This document shows, piece by piece, positions 8,022-16,161 of a stretch of 64,000 nt of DNA (positions are counted from its first letter, which is position 1; every line of letters begins with the position of its first letter). The notes below the pieces were generated by a model. That model searched no databases. It had not been told where the DNA came from and saw only the letters and a program-made list of their open reading frames with translations. The translations under genes and the position numbers were made by a program. Source of the stretch: WTFV01 sp965203525 (GTDB lineage Bacteria; Acidobacteriota; Vicinamibacteria; Vicinamibacterales; UBA8438); assembly GCA_965203525.1 (NCBI GenBank), contig OZ241898.1, positions 2,728,001-2,792,000 on the forward strand, read 5' to 3'.

Positions 8022-9779
8022 TCAGGCCGCCGGCGCCGGCCGGCCGTGCCGCATGATCATGTAGACGGCGCCGGCCGCGATGAGCGCGACGAGCAGCGTC
8101 CCGAGGTTGATCAGGCCGCTCGACACCACCAGGTAGCCGACCGATCCGGGCAGCAGCGCGTAGTAGACGAACGGGATGACCGTCATGCGGATGACGGTTC
8201 CCTCGCGCCCGAGCAGGCCGACGACCGCCGAGGCGGCGACGACGTTGTGGACGCAGATCATGTTCCCGGCCGCGCCGCCGATGGCCTGCAGGGCGACGAT
8301 CCAGGTCGGATCCACGCCGATCCGCTCGCCCATCCCGAACTGGAAGAGCGAGAACATCATGTTGCTGACGGTGTTGCTGCCGGCCACCGCCGCGCCGATG
8401 CCGCCGATGAACGGCGCGAAGATCGGCCAGACGCCGCCGACGAGCGCCGCCACGCCGTCCGCCAGCACGATCGGCATCCGCTCGTAGCCGGCCCCTCCCC
8501 CGCCGCTGTTCAGGAAGACCTGCACCATCGGCACGGTGAAGACGAGGGCCACCGAGGCGGCCGCCGACACCTTGAGCGACGTCGACCATGCCTTGGCGTA
8601 GCGGTCGCCCGGAATCCGGTGCAGCCCCATCGTGACGAGCGAGGTGACGATGAAGAGCGTGCCCGGCAGGTAGAGCGGCTGGAAGCTGGCGGTGATCGAC
8701 GTGCCGAAGATCTCCGGCCAGCTCACTACCCAGGCCGTGAGGAAGGCGCGCAGCGGATCGACGAGCCGCGACGCGAGAAGGAGGGCGGCCACGACCACGT
8801 ACGGCATCCACGCCCGGAAGAGGCTCATCGAACCGCCGTGGGCGGTGTCCGTCACCTCGACCGATCCGGTCCACTCCGCCGGCCAGTTCTCCTTGGCGTC
8901 GAATTCCCACGCCTCGTCCGGCTTCGGGATCAGGAAGCCGGCGCGCGCCGCGCTCACGACGATGATCAGGCCGGCCATGCTGCCGATGAGCGCGGGGAAC
9001 TCCGGCCCCAGGAACCACGCGGCGGCGAAGTACGGCACCGTCATCGCCAGCGCCGCGAAGAGCGCGAACGGCCAGACCTGCATCCCCTCGGCCAGCGAGC
9101 GGCCGCGGCCGAAGAAGCGGGTCATGAACGAAACGAGGATGAGCGGAATCAGCGTGCCGGCGATGGCGTGCAGGATGGCCACCTTCAGTCCGATGAACGC
9201 CAGGAAGTCGGTCCACTCGGGGTAGCCCGCCTGCGCGGCGTAGGCGACGATCTCCGGGTTGGTCCCCTGGCCGAGGCCGGTGTTGACGCCCACCAGGATC
9301 GGCGTGCCGAGGGCGCCGAAGCTGACCGGGGTGCTCTGGATGATCATGCCGGCGGTCACCGCGGCCATGCCGGGGAACCCGAGGCCGACGAGCAGCGGCA
9401 CCGCGACCGCGGCCGGCGTGCCGAACCCGGCCGACCCCTCGATGAAGGCGCCGAACAGCCAGGCGATGATGATCACCTGCACGCGGCGATCGGGCGTGAT
9501 GTCGGTGAAACCCCGCCGGATGGTCTTGATGGCGCCGCTCTCCTGCAGCGTGTTGAGCAGCAGGATGGCCCCGAAGATGATGTACAGCAGCGTGAACGCG
9601 ATCACGAGCCCGTTGATCGTGGCCGCGGCGACCTGCAGACCGGGCACCTGCCAGACGAACAGGGCCAGCACGGCGGCCACCGCGTACGACAGGGGCATCG
9701 CCCGGCTCGCCGGCCACCGGAGACCGACGAGAAAGACCGCGACGGTGATGATCGGCAGCAGCGAGACGATGGTCAGCAT
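8022..9779 (-). CDS. lctP: L-lactate permease family transporter
   Basis: 585 residues with about 13-14 hydrophobic segments, the usual size for LctP/LldP. Family signatures include AFIEGSAGFGTPAAVAVPLL (about residues 112-131), GFPGMAAVTAGMIIQSTPVS, and near the C-terminus IGAAVAGSNTVSNMMFSLFQ and VHNVVAASAVVGLLGREG. These carriers take up L-lactate (and D-lactate or glycolate) with protons across the inner membrane. The neighbour downstream is the cupin-DUF1801 gene. No lactate dehydrogenase gene is nearby, so the substrate is assigned from family only. Confidence 0.93.
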   Translation of the reverse strand: MLTIVSLLPIITVAVFLVGLRWPASRAMPLSYAVAAVLALFVWQVPGLQVAAATINGLVIAFTLLYIIFGAILLLNTLQESGAIKTIRRGFTDITPDRRVQVIIIAWLFGAFIEGSAGFGTPAAVAVPLLVGLGFPGMAAVTAGMIIQSTPVSFGALGTPILVGVNTGLGQGTNPEIVAYAAQAGYPEWTDFLAFIGLKVAILHAIAGTLIPLILVSFMTRFFGRGRSLAEGMQVWPFALFAALAMTVPYFAAAWFLGPEFPALIGSMAGLIIVVSAARAGFLIPKPDEAWEFDAKENWPAEWTGSVEVTDTAHGGSMSLFRAWMPYVVVAALLLASRLVDPLRAFLTAWVVSWPEIFGTSITASFQPLYLPGTLFIVTSLVTMGLHRIPGDRYAKAWSTSLKVSAAASVALVFTVPMVQVFLNSGGGGAGYERMPIVLADGVAALVGGVWPIFAPFIGGIGAAVAGSNTVSNMMFSLFQFGMGERIGVDPTWIVALQAIGGAAGNMICVHNVVAASAVVGLLGREGTVIRMTVIPFVYYALLPGSVGYLVVSSGLINLGTLLVALIAAGAVYMIMRHGRPAPAA

Positions 9780-9857
9780 CGAGGGGGTCCCTCCTCAGAG
9801 GCGGCTTATGGTACCGGAAGTCGGATCGCCGCACAACGGCGGGAACGGGCGCGTGCG

Positions 9858-9866
9858 TGGTACGAT
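9858..9866 (+). promoter_or_regulatory. Extended -10 element before the Rieske gene, possibly leaderless
   Basis: TGG TACGAT ends 6 bases before the ATG at 9873. With a usual 6-8 base gap to the transcription start, the mRNA would begin at or next to the ATG, which suggests leaderless translation. No ribosome-binding site is seen before the ATG. Confidence 0.4.
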
Positions 9867-9872
9867 CCCGGC

Positions 9873-10190
9873 ATGGCGCGCGTGGTGACGGTGGCCCGGG
9901 CCGAGAGCTTCGGACCGGGCGCGCGGAAGAAGGTCTTCGCCGGAGACCGGCGCATCGCCGTGTTCAACGACGGCGGCGCCCTGCGCGCCGTCGACGACGC
10001 CTGCACGCACGCCGGCGGATCGCTCTCGGAAGGCCCCTGCGAGGAGGGCGTCGTCACGTGCGCCTGGCACGGGGCGCGTTTCCGGCTGCGCGACGGCAAG
10101 GGGCTCGGCCCGCCGGCCTGGCGCGGACTCGCCGTGTACCCGGTCGCGGTGGTCGGCGGCGCCGTCTTCGTCACCGTCGACGACGCCTGA
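9873..10190 (+). CDS. Small Rieske [2Fe-2S] ferredoxin-like protein
   Basis: 105 residues, the size of free-standing Rieske ferredoxins (NirD or biphenyl-dioxygenase ferredoxin type). Cluster ligands are all present: CTHAGGSL (Cys-x-His at about residues 45-47) and CAWHGARF (Cys-x-x-His at about 64-67), with the spacing of 16 residues between the pairs. It should carry electrons in the cytoplasm to an oxygenase or reductase, but no partner gene is near. The next gene (DUF457) starts 19 bases after the stop and is unrelated in function. The ATG is chosen because the fold starts immediately (RVVTVARAESF). Confidence 0.9.
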   Translation: MARVVTVARAESFGPGARKKVFAGDRRIAVFNDGGALRAVDDACTHAGGSLSEGPCEEGVVTCAWHGARFRLRDGKGLGPPAWRGLAVYPVAVVGGAVFVTVDDA

Positions 10191-10209
10191 CCGCAACGGA
10201 ATCCCGGCG

Positions 10210-10809
10210 ATGCCGACGCCCTTCGCGCATGCCCTCGGCGGCGTCGCCGCCGGTTGCCTGGTCACGGCCACCGCGGCGCTGGCCGCCGGAGGGCGTCCGT
10301 CCGCGCGCGCGATCCGGGGGGCCGTGGCCCGGATCGGCCCGCGCCGGTGCGCCGTGGGTCTGGCGTGCCTCGGCATGTCGCCGGACCTGGATCTGCTGTT
10401 CGGCTCGCACCGCGGCGTGACCCACAGCATCGGCGCGGCGCTGGCCGCGGGGGGCGTCGGCTACGCGCTGGCGCGCTCCGGCCGGCTGCTCGTCGCCGTG
10501 GCGGTAGCCGCCGCGTACGGAAGCCACCTGCTGCTCGACTGGCTGGGAACCGATCCCGGCGTCCCGGCCGGCATCATGGCGCTGTGGCCCTGGACGCGGG
10601 AGTTCCACCTTTCCGACACCCATCTGTTCCCGCGCGTGTGCCGGGAGTACTGGCTGGCGGAATGCTGGCGAACCAATCTGATCGCACTCGGCCGCGAGAT
10701 CGTCGTCCTCGTGCCGGTCACGGCGGCGGCGGGACTCGCGGCGCGCCGGGTCCTCGCAGCCCGTGGCGAAACCCCGCGTCGCACCGAGACGGGCGGGGCG
10801 CCCGGCTGA
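10210..10809 (+). CDS. DUF457 (YdjM/YbcI-type) membrane-bound metal-dependent hydrolase
   Basis: 199 residues with about four hydrophobic segments. Family marks are the N-terminal PTPFAHALGG, SPDLDLLFG (metal-binding Asp pair, about residues 60-68), HRGVTHS (about 70-76) and HLLLDWLGTD (about 110). These conserved His and Asp residues form the putative metal site of the inner-membrane DUF457 family. The precise reaction is not established. It follows the Rieske gene closely on the same strand and probably shares its transcript. Confidence 0.85.
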   Translation: MPTPFAHALGGVAAGCLVTATAALAAGGRPSARAIRGAVARIGPRRCAVGLACLGMSPDLDLLFGSHRGVTHSIGAALAAGGVGYALARSGRLLVAVAVAAAYGSHLLLDWLGTDPGVPAGIMALWPWTREFHLSDTHLFPRVCREYWLAECWRTNLIALGREIVVLVPVTAAAGLAARRVLAARGETPRRTETGGAPG

Positions 10810-10914
10810 CAAGGCGTGGGGAGGGAGCATATCGACCCTGTGCGACCGACGAACAACGCAGTCAGCCGGGATGCGGCGCCCGTCGAATGCAGCGGGGATT
10901 TCGCCACGGGCTGC

Positions 10915-11964
10915 TTAGCCGGCCGGGCCGGTGTCCCGCCGCGGAGTGACCGGGGACCGGGACCCTGCCTCGACGCAACTACCGGCTGGCGGGAGCGTCG
11001 ACGCCTGCTCCTGCTCGTCCTGACCGGCGAGCGCGGCGAGCGCCTGCCGCGCCGCCTCCCGTTCCGCCTCCTTCCGGGTCTGGCCGGATCCGGTCCCGGC
11101 GAGCCGCCCGCCGACGAGCACTTCCACCGCGAACACCTTCCGGTGATCCGGTCCCGTCACGCCCGCCAGCCTGTACGCCGGCAGGGGCCGCGCCCGCGCC
11201 TGCAGCCATTCCTGGAGCTCCGACTTGTGATCGCGCGGGCCGGACGGCGCCAGGCCGTCCTTCCGGATGCCGTCGAGCAGCGGCCGGAACGTCCGCTCGA
11301 CGAAGGCGGCCGCCGCGGCGTACCCCCCGTCGAGGTGGATCGCGCCGACCACCGCTTCGAACGCGTCGGCAAGCAGCGAACGCTTCCGGCGCCCGCCGGT
11401 CTTCTCCTCGCCGCGGCCGAGCAGCAGGTGGTCGCCGAGCCGCAATTCGTCGCCGAGGGCCGCGAGGGTCGCGGCGGACACGAGCTGCGCCCGCGCCTTC
11501 GACTTGCGCCCTTCGTCGTAGTCCGGGAAGTCCCGGAACAGGCGATCCGCGATGACCGCCCCGAGCACCGCGTCGCCCAGGAATTCGAGCGACTCGTTGT
11601 CGCCCGCGGTCCCGAGTTCGTCCTCGTGGGCGCGGGACCGGTGCGTCAGGGCCCGCGCGAGCAGGCCGCGGTCGCCGAACGCGTAGCCCAGGCGCGCCTC
11701 GAGCGCCGGCAGATCGTCGCGCCCGCCCTCCGCGGCCGCCTCGGCGCCGGCCCGGTAGTCGCCGAGCAGACGGGCCGCGCGCTCCGCCTCGTCCGCGCGC
11801 ACCGACAGCCGCACCTCGCCGAGCCCGTCGATCGCCAGCGGAAACACCGCGTGGGACACGTCCGACGAAACGAGGGCGCGTATGCCGTGCGTTTCCAGCA
11901 ACGCCCTGGCGACGTGCGCCTCGACGTCGGACTGCGTGCGCAGGACCACCGCCAGCGCGGTCAC
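10915..11964 (-). CDS. rnc: Ribonuclease III with N-terminal DUF2007-like domain
   Basis: 349 residues, about 110 more than usual. Residues about 1-75 look like a DUF2007 (putative signal-transducing protein) domain: AVVLRTQSDVEAHVARALLE, then HGIRALV and GEVRLSVRADEAERAARLLG. RNase III proper begins near residue 82: NESLEFLGDAVLG holds the catalytic acidic residues, DAFEAVVGAIHLDGG the second acidic patch, and a double-stranded RNA-binding domain runs at about residues 250-320. The last 25 residues lie on a short dispersed repeat and look like tail extension. RNase III processes rRNA and other duplex RNA. Start GTG 11964 overlaps the stop of the upstream phosphatase (GTGA), so the two are translationally coupled; GGGGAGGGGA precedes it. 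Confidence 0.9.
   Translation of the reverse strand: MTALAVVLRTQSDVEAHVARALLETHGIRALVSSDVSHAVFPLAIDGLGEVRLSVRADEAERAARLLGDYRAGAEAAAEGGRDDLPALEARLGYAFGDRGLLARALTHRSRAHEDELGTAGDNESLEFLGDAVLGAVIADRLFRDFPDYDEGRKSKARAQLVSAATLAALGDELRLGDHLLLGRGEEKTGGRRKRSLLADAFEAVVGAIHLDGGYAAAAAFVERTFRPLLDGIRKDGLAPSGPRDHKSELQEWLQARARPLPAYRLAGVTGPDHRKVFAVEVLVGGRLAGTGSGQTRKEAEREAARQALAALAGQDEQEQASTLPPAGSCVEAGSRSPVTPRRDTGPAG
10935..11000. repeat. Second copy of the short dispersed repeat at 285-335
   Basis: Carries the same ordered motifs (gggaccctgcc, aactaccggc, ggcgggagcgtcgacgc) as 285-335. Here it codes for the C-terminal tail of the RNase III gene in a different frame from that used in the ComEA-like gene, which argues that the block spread as DNA. 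Confidence 0.5.
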
Positions 11965-13985
11965 GCACTCCCCTCCCCGCCGGCCGCCGCCGGCTCGCGC
12001 CAGCCGCCGTCCGGACCCATCTCGTCGATGCGCAGGAGCACCATCGTCATGTCGTCGTGCTGGTCGGCGGTCCCGACGAAGGCGTCGACGTCGCGCAGGA
12101 TGCGGTCGTGCAGCGTCTCGCAGGAAGCGTCGTCGTCGTCTTCCAGCAGGCGCGCGAGCCGCGCCTCGCCGAACAGGTCGTCCTCCTCGTTCATCGCCTC
12201 GGTCACCCCGTCGGTGAACAGCACCGCCACGTCGCCCGGCCGCACCGCCAGATGGTGCTCCTCGAGCAGCTCGGCGAACTGCCGTTCGTACCCGTGGAGT
12301 CCGAGCACGAGACCGTCGGGCGCCAGCACGCGCGCCACGCGCCGGCCGCCGTTCCGCGAGGCGTGGATCAACGGCGTATGGCCGGCCCGCGCATAGGTCA
12401 GCGTGCCCTCGTCCAGATCGACCACGGCGTAGAGCATCGTGATGAAGCTGCGGCTGTCGAGCGCCCCCGCCATGATGCGGTTGGCCTCGATGAGGAGTTG
12501 CCGCGGCGATTCGTGGACGTGCCCCAGGCTGAGCATGAGCCCCTTGAGCTCGGCCATGTACAGCGCGGCGGAAGTGCCCTTGCCCGAAACGTCCGCGACC
12601 AGCAGCCCCAGCCGGCGCTCGCCGAGCGGTATGAAGTCGTAGTAGTCGCCCCCCACCTCCCGGGCCGGCCGGCAGATCGCGGTCACCGACAGTCCCGGAA
12701 CCGACGTGGGGTCGCGAGGCAGCAGCGACATCTGGATCTTCCGGGCGAGGCGCAGTTCGTTCTCGAGACGCTTCTTTTCGGCCGCCTGGTGCAGCAGGCC
12801 CTCCACGCTGGCGGTCATCGCGTTGAACGATTCCGCCAGGTCGCCCAACTGGTCCTCCGACGTGACGCGGATCCGCCGGGTGAAGTCGCCGCGGCGGATC
12901 CGATCCGTCCCGACGGACAGCGCGTGGATCGATCCGGTGATCGACCGCGCCAGCGCGAACCCCATCACGAACGCCGCGAACTCGATGACCAGGAACAGCC
13001 CGCCGAGGACGGCCAGCAGCACCAGGAAGACGACGTCCGTCTCCCCGGCGCCGATCCCGTCCCCGAGAAACCACTCCACGAACGCGGCGGCCGGCACGCG
13101 GATGAACACGTTGACGGACTCCTGCGCACCGGTGGTCCAGTCGACGGGATCGAGAAACACGATCCAGGCCAGTCCGCCGGCCGCCGCCAGCCGGGCCGGG
13201 TCCAGCGCATCGTCCGCCGGAAGCGGCCCCCACGGATCGAGATCGACGCCGGCGGCGGCCTCGATGCGCTCCCGCACCTTGCCGTCCAGCGGCACGTCGA
13301 CCACGACGGCGCGGGCGTTCGGCCCGTCCACCCGCGCGACCGCGCGAACGGCCGGCGGCCGCCGCGGCCCGAGCGTCACGAGTCCCTCGAACCCGTGCCT
13401 GCCGATCCACCCGGGCACGCCCTCCGGTCGCGGCCCGCCGCCCCAGGCGCCGGCGGAGGCGAGCACGCCGGCTTCGGCGGGACCGAGCACCAGCGCCGAG
13501 GCGCCCGGATAGTCCCCGCGCAGCGCCGGCGCCAGCGGCTCGAGCGCCGCCGCGGCCTCCATGCCGCTCGCCAGCCGCGCCCCGATCGCCGCCGCCGCCA
13601 CCCGCACGTCGGCGGCCACCCGCTCGATCTCCCGGCGCACCGTCTCGGAGCTCGCGGAAAGCGCCGACATCGCACCCGCCACGGCGAAGAAGGCCGACAC
13701 CAGCAGGACGGGGACGACGCCGATGAAGACGTACGAGAGGATCAGCTTGCGGCGGACGCGCCAGAGCAGGCGCCTCCGGAGCCGCGCGACCGATTGCAGC
13801 AGCAGGTGGCCGAGACCGACGGCGAGCGCCAGCGAAGCGCAGGCATCCAGCCACGCGAGCGGCGACCCGCCGCCGGCGACGAAGGGAAGCAGCAGGATCT
13901 TCGCGAGCGCCCCGGCCAGGAGAAACCGCCCCGGCCACGACCGCGCCAGGGTCCGGGGAAACGCTCGCAGCCGATCTCGAGCCAT
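11961..13985 (-). CDS. Membrane RsbU/SpoIIE-type PP2C phosphatase with HAMP domain
   Basis: 674 residues. N-terminal transmembrane segments (about residues 15-60 and 85-110) flank a region linking to a large periplasmic part (about 110-310), followed by another membrane segment (FLVLLAVLGGLFLVIEFAAF, about 320-345), a HAMP linker (RSITGSIHALSVGTDRIRRG) and a cytoplasmic PP2C/SpoIIE domain (about 420-655). Metal-binding motifs are seen: GGDYYDFIPLGERR, LLVADVSGKGTSAALYMAEL and FTDGVTEAMNEEDDLFGE. Such proteins dephosphorylate anti-sigma-factor antagonists in partner-switching stress pathways in response to a membrane signal. No anti-sigma partner is adjacent. Its stop overlaps the start of the DUF2007-RNase III gene. 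Confidence 0.9.
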   Translation of the reverse strand: MARDRLRAFPRTLARSWPGRFLLAGALAKILLLPFVAGGGSPLAWLDACASLALAVGLGHLLLQSVARLRRRLLWRVRRKLILSYVFIGVVPVLLVSAFFAVAGAMSALSASSETVRREIERVAADVRVAAAAIGARLASGMEAAAALEPLAPALRGDYPGASALVLGPAEAGVLASAGAWGGGPRPEGVPGWIGRHGFEGLVTLGPRRPPAVRAVARVDGPNARAVVVDVPLDGKVRERIEAAAGVDLDPWGPLPADDALDPARLAAAGGLAWIVFLDPVDWTTGAQESVNVFIRVPAAAFVEWFLGDGIGAGETDVVFLVLLAVLGGLFLVIEFAAFVMGFALARSITGSIHALSVGTDRIRRGDFTRRIRVTSEDQLGDLAESFNAMTASVEGLLHQAAEKKRLENELRLARKIQMSLLPRDPTSVPGLSVTAICRPAREVGGDYYDFIPLGERRLGLLVADVSGKGTSAALYMAELKGLMLSLGHVHESPRQLLIEANRIMAGALDSRSFITMLYAVVDLDEGTLTYARAGHTPLIHASRNGGRRVARVLAPDGLVLGLHGYERQFAELLEEHHLAVRPGDVAVLFTDGVTEAMNEEDDLFGEARLARLLEDDDDASCETLHDRILRDVDAFVGTADQHDDMTMVLLRIDEMGPDGGWREPAAAGGEGSA

Positions 13986-14034
13986 CCGAGCCTGCCGGAA
14001 TCGTAACAGATGCCGTCCGCCGTCCGGCGGAAGC

Positions 14035-14043
14035 TGCTAGAAT
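14035..14043 (+). promoter_or_regulatory. Extended -10 promoter element before popT
   Basis: TGC TAGAAT lies 46 bases before the DUF368 start codon, in the gap between the divergent phosphatase gene and popT. No clear -35 box. Matches the TGn-TAnnAT pattern found at other genes of this window. Confidence 0.45.
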
Positions 14044-14089
14044 CCTGCCCGCACCGTTCGACGCCCGGTCCGATCGCACGTCCCTCCCC

Positions 14090-15004
14090 ATGCCGCGCGG
14101 CCCGTCGCTTCATACCGCACCGCACGCTCCCCCGTTGCGCGGCGGGCCGCTCGTCGTGCGCGGCCTCGCCGGGGGCGCGTTCATGGGACTCGCCAACCTG
14201 GTGCCGGGCATCTCCGGGGGGACGATGCTCCTCGCCGTGGGCGTGTACCCGCAGTTCATCGGCGCCGTGGCGGAGGTGACGAGCTTGCGGTTCAGCCCGC
14301 CGGTGCTGTTGCTGCTCGCTTGCGTCGGTGTCGGCGCGGCCGGGGCGGTAGCGGCCGGGGCGGGCGTGATCGGCGCGTTTCTCGACGCGTATCCCTCCGC
14401 CATGTACAGCCTGTTCATCGGCCTGACGCTCGGCGGCGCGCCGCTCCTGCGGCGCATGCTCCAGCCCCTGGATCGCGGCGTGATCGGCAGCGCCGGCGCC
14501 GCCGTCGCGGTCATGGCGCTGCTCGCGGCGACCGATCCGGAGCGTACCGGCGGCGGCGCGCCGGCGGACGCCGCCGCCTACGCGATGCTCGTGGTCGCGG
14601 GCTTCTCGGGCGGCGCCGCGATGATCCTGCCGGGGCTCTCCGGCGCCTACCTGCTGCTCGTCCTCGGCCAGTACCGGCCCGTCGTCGATGCGGTCGCGGC
14701 GGCCGTCACGGCCTTCCGGGCGGGAGACGCCGCAGCGGCCGCCGCGACCCTGCTCGTGCTCGTGCCCGTCGCGGCCGGGGTCGGCCTCGGCGTGGCATGC
14801 GTGAGCAACATCCTCAAGTCGCTGCTCGCGCGGCGCCGGCGCGCGACCCTCGGCTTTCTGCTCGGACTGCTGCTGGGCTCGGTGATCGGCCTGTGGCCCT
14901 TCGCGGAGGTCCCGTCTCCGGCCGAGGCCGGCGCGTCCGCCGCCCTGGTCGTGACCGGATTCGCGGTCTCCTGGACGATCTCCCGTCTCGGCGGCGACGC
15001 GTAG
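14090..15004 (+). CDS. popT: DUF368 membrane protein, probable undecaprenyl-phosphate translocase
   Basis: 304 residues with about eight hydrophobic segments. Diagnostic DUF368 motif GLANLVPGISGGTMLLAVGV at about residues 35-54, and the mirror repeat GFSGGAAMILPGLSGAYLLL at about 176-195. DUF368 proteins (PopT) are reported to return undecaprenyl phosphate to the cytoplasmic face of the membrane for peptidoglycan and O-antigen synthesis. Assignment is from the family. The ATG at 14090 gives an N-terminal extension of about 20 residues before the conserved part. It is divergent from the phosphatase gene and convergent with cutA. Confidence 0.85.
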   Translation: MPRGPSLHTAPHAPPLRGGPLVVRGLAGGAFMGLANLVPGISGGTMLLAVGVYPQFIGAVAEVTSLRFSPPVLLLLACVGVGAAGAVAAGAGVIGAFLDAYPSAMYSLFIGLTLGGAPLLRRMLQPLDRGVIGSAGAAVAVMALLAATDPERTGGGAPADAAAYAMLVVAGFSGGAAMILPGLSGAYLLLVLGQYRPVVDAVAAAVTAFRAGDAAAAAATLLVLVPVAAGVGLGVACVSNILKSLLARRRRATLGFLLGLLLGSVIGLWPFAEVPSPAEAGASAALVVTGFAVSWTISRLGGDA

Positions 15005-15012
15005 CGGCCGCG

Positions 15013-15165
15013 TCAGGCGTCGCGCGTCGACTCCGCGACCCACGTCAGATACGCGGGCTCGCCGTCGACGACCGGCAGCACGATCAGCGTCAGCCGTCGC
15101 GCGTCGACTCCGCGACCCACGTCAGATACGCGGGCTCGCCGTCGACGACCGGCAGCACGACCAGC
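15013..15165. repeat. Tandem duplication of the cutA 3' end, 77-bp period
   Basis: The last about 75 bases of cutA, including its stop codon, occur twice: the in-gene copy from 15090 and a downstream copy from 15013. Both carry the same reversed stop codon (tca at 15090 and 15013) and the same coding text for LTWVAESTRD. The offset is 77, not a multiple of three, so the outer copy is untranslated debris. It fills the gap to the convergent popT gene. Confidence 0.95.
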
Positions 15166-15440
15166 TCCGGCACCTCGGCCGGGTGAAGCTGCCGCAGCCG
15201 GTCCCGTAACGGACCGATGCGGTCCCGCGTCGTCTTGATCATGACGAGCCGCTCCTCGTCCTCTTCGACGACCCCGCGCCAGCGATACACGGACCGGACC
15301 TGCGCGTGCGTCGTGACGCACGCCGCGAGGCGCTCGTCGACCAGCGCCCGCGCGAAACGCGACACGTCCGCGCCGGCCGGCCACGTGGTCCAGGCGACCA
15401 CCACCGCTTCCCCGTCGTCCGTCGTCATCTCCATCACCAT
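15090..15440 (-). CDS. cutA: Divalent-cation tolerance protein CutA
   Basis: 116 residues from ATG 15440 (MVMEMTTDDGEA), near the usual length for CutA. Core features: VVVAWTTWPAGADVSRFARA, LVDERLAACVTTHAQVRSVY with the family ERLAACV motif (about residues 35-45), YRWRGVVEEDEERLVMIKTT (about 52-72), and the C-terminal HPAEVPELVVLPVVDGEPAY followed by LTWV. CutA forms trimers with a ferredoxin-like fold and is linked to copper tolerance; its molecular role is unsettled. Several ATGs within 15 bases are possible starts. The 3' end is duplicated just downstream (15013-15089). Confidence 0.92.
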   Translation of the reverse strand: MVMEMTTDDGEAVVVAWTTWPAGADVSRFARALVDERLAACVTTHAQVRSVYRWRGVVEEDEERLVMIKTTRDRIGPLRDRLRQLHPAEVPELVVLPVVDGEPAYLTWVAESTRDG

Positions 15441-15474
15441 ACCGCACGGTCCGGCGGAAACGCTCCCGGTCTCC

Positions 15475-15715
15475 CGCCGCCAACCTCCGCGCTGGCGCGA
15501 CGGGGAGGGCGTCGACGAACGCTGGAAGGACCGGTTCGCCCGGTTTCCCGCCGCCAACCTCCGCGCCGGCGCACCTCCCGGCCGATTCCCCGGCTCGACG
15601 CGAGCAGGCGTCGCGCCGGCCTCCGGACCGGCGCGCGCACCCGGCGCGCCAGGGCGAGGTCCCGACTCTCGCGCGTGCCGTGTCGCGCCGGCCTCCGGAC
15701 CGGCGCGCGCACCCG
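15475..15715. repeat. Two pairs of short duplications (74 and 72 bp apart) upstream of tRNA-fMet
   Basis: The 320-base gap between cutA and the tRNA promoter (15441-15760) has no gene that can be supported. It contains ccgccgccaacctccgcgc at about 15475 and 15549 (offset 74) and a block starting tcgcgccggcctccggaccg at 15611 and 15683 (offset 72). Confidence 0.8.
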
Positions 15716-15760
15716 CGGCTCCCCGTTCAGGCTCATCCGTCGTTGGAAGAAACTCCGGGG

Positions 15761-15789
15761 TTGACCGGCCCGGAGCGGCATGCTACCAT
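15761..15789 (+). promoter_or_regulatory. Promoter of tRNA-fMet
   Basis: TTGACC at 15761-15766, a 17-base spacer, and TGC TACCAT with the -10 hexamer at 15784-15789. The expected transcription start is about 10 bases before the tRNA. This is the best-formed sigma-70-type promoter in the window. Confidence 0.75.
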
Positions 15790-15806
15790 CCCGGTACGGT
15801 CAACGA

Positions 15807-15883
<77 letters not shown>

Positions 15884-16155
15884 TCACAGGCAACGCGCGT
15901 AGCCTGCGCGCTCGTCTCCGCCCAATCCGAGCAGCAGGATCGCCACCGCGCGCAATTCGCCCTTCGACCGGTCGCCGGGTTCGCCGTCCGTGTTTGAAGT
16001 TGCGCGATTCGCCGGGCAAATCTCCGCCGAATCGCGGATTCGGGGGCGCCGTGTCCTCCTTGCGCGACGCGCTGCGCCACCCGGGTGACCGCCATTTCAG
16101 TCTTTCCCGCGCCGTTCGGCCCGGCGAGGATCAGGAGCGTCCTGGACACCCGCAC
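15884..16155 (-). pseudogene. Remnant of a zeta-toxin/P-loop kinase gene with internal deletion
   Basis: From GTG 16155 the frame reads LLILAGPNGAGKTEMA, a P-loop with the GPNGAGKT form of zeta-toxin kinases, and then jumps straight to RVAQGGHGAPESAIRRRFAR, a segment that in this family lies some 100 residues further on. Between them the nucleotide-binding body is missing. After about residue 55 the frame degenerates and would run into the tRNA; a second frame (GELRAVAILLLGLGGDERAG) ends at 15884. The gene starts 7 bases after the stop of the retropepsin-like gene, so it once formed an operon with it. It is most likely non-functional. Zeta family assignment is from the two motifs only. Confidence 0.6.
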
Positions 16156-16161
16156 CGAAGG

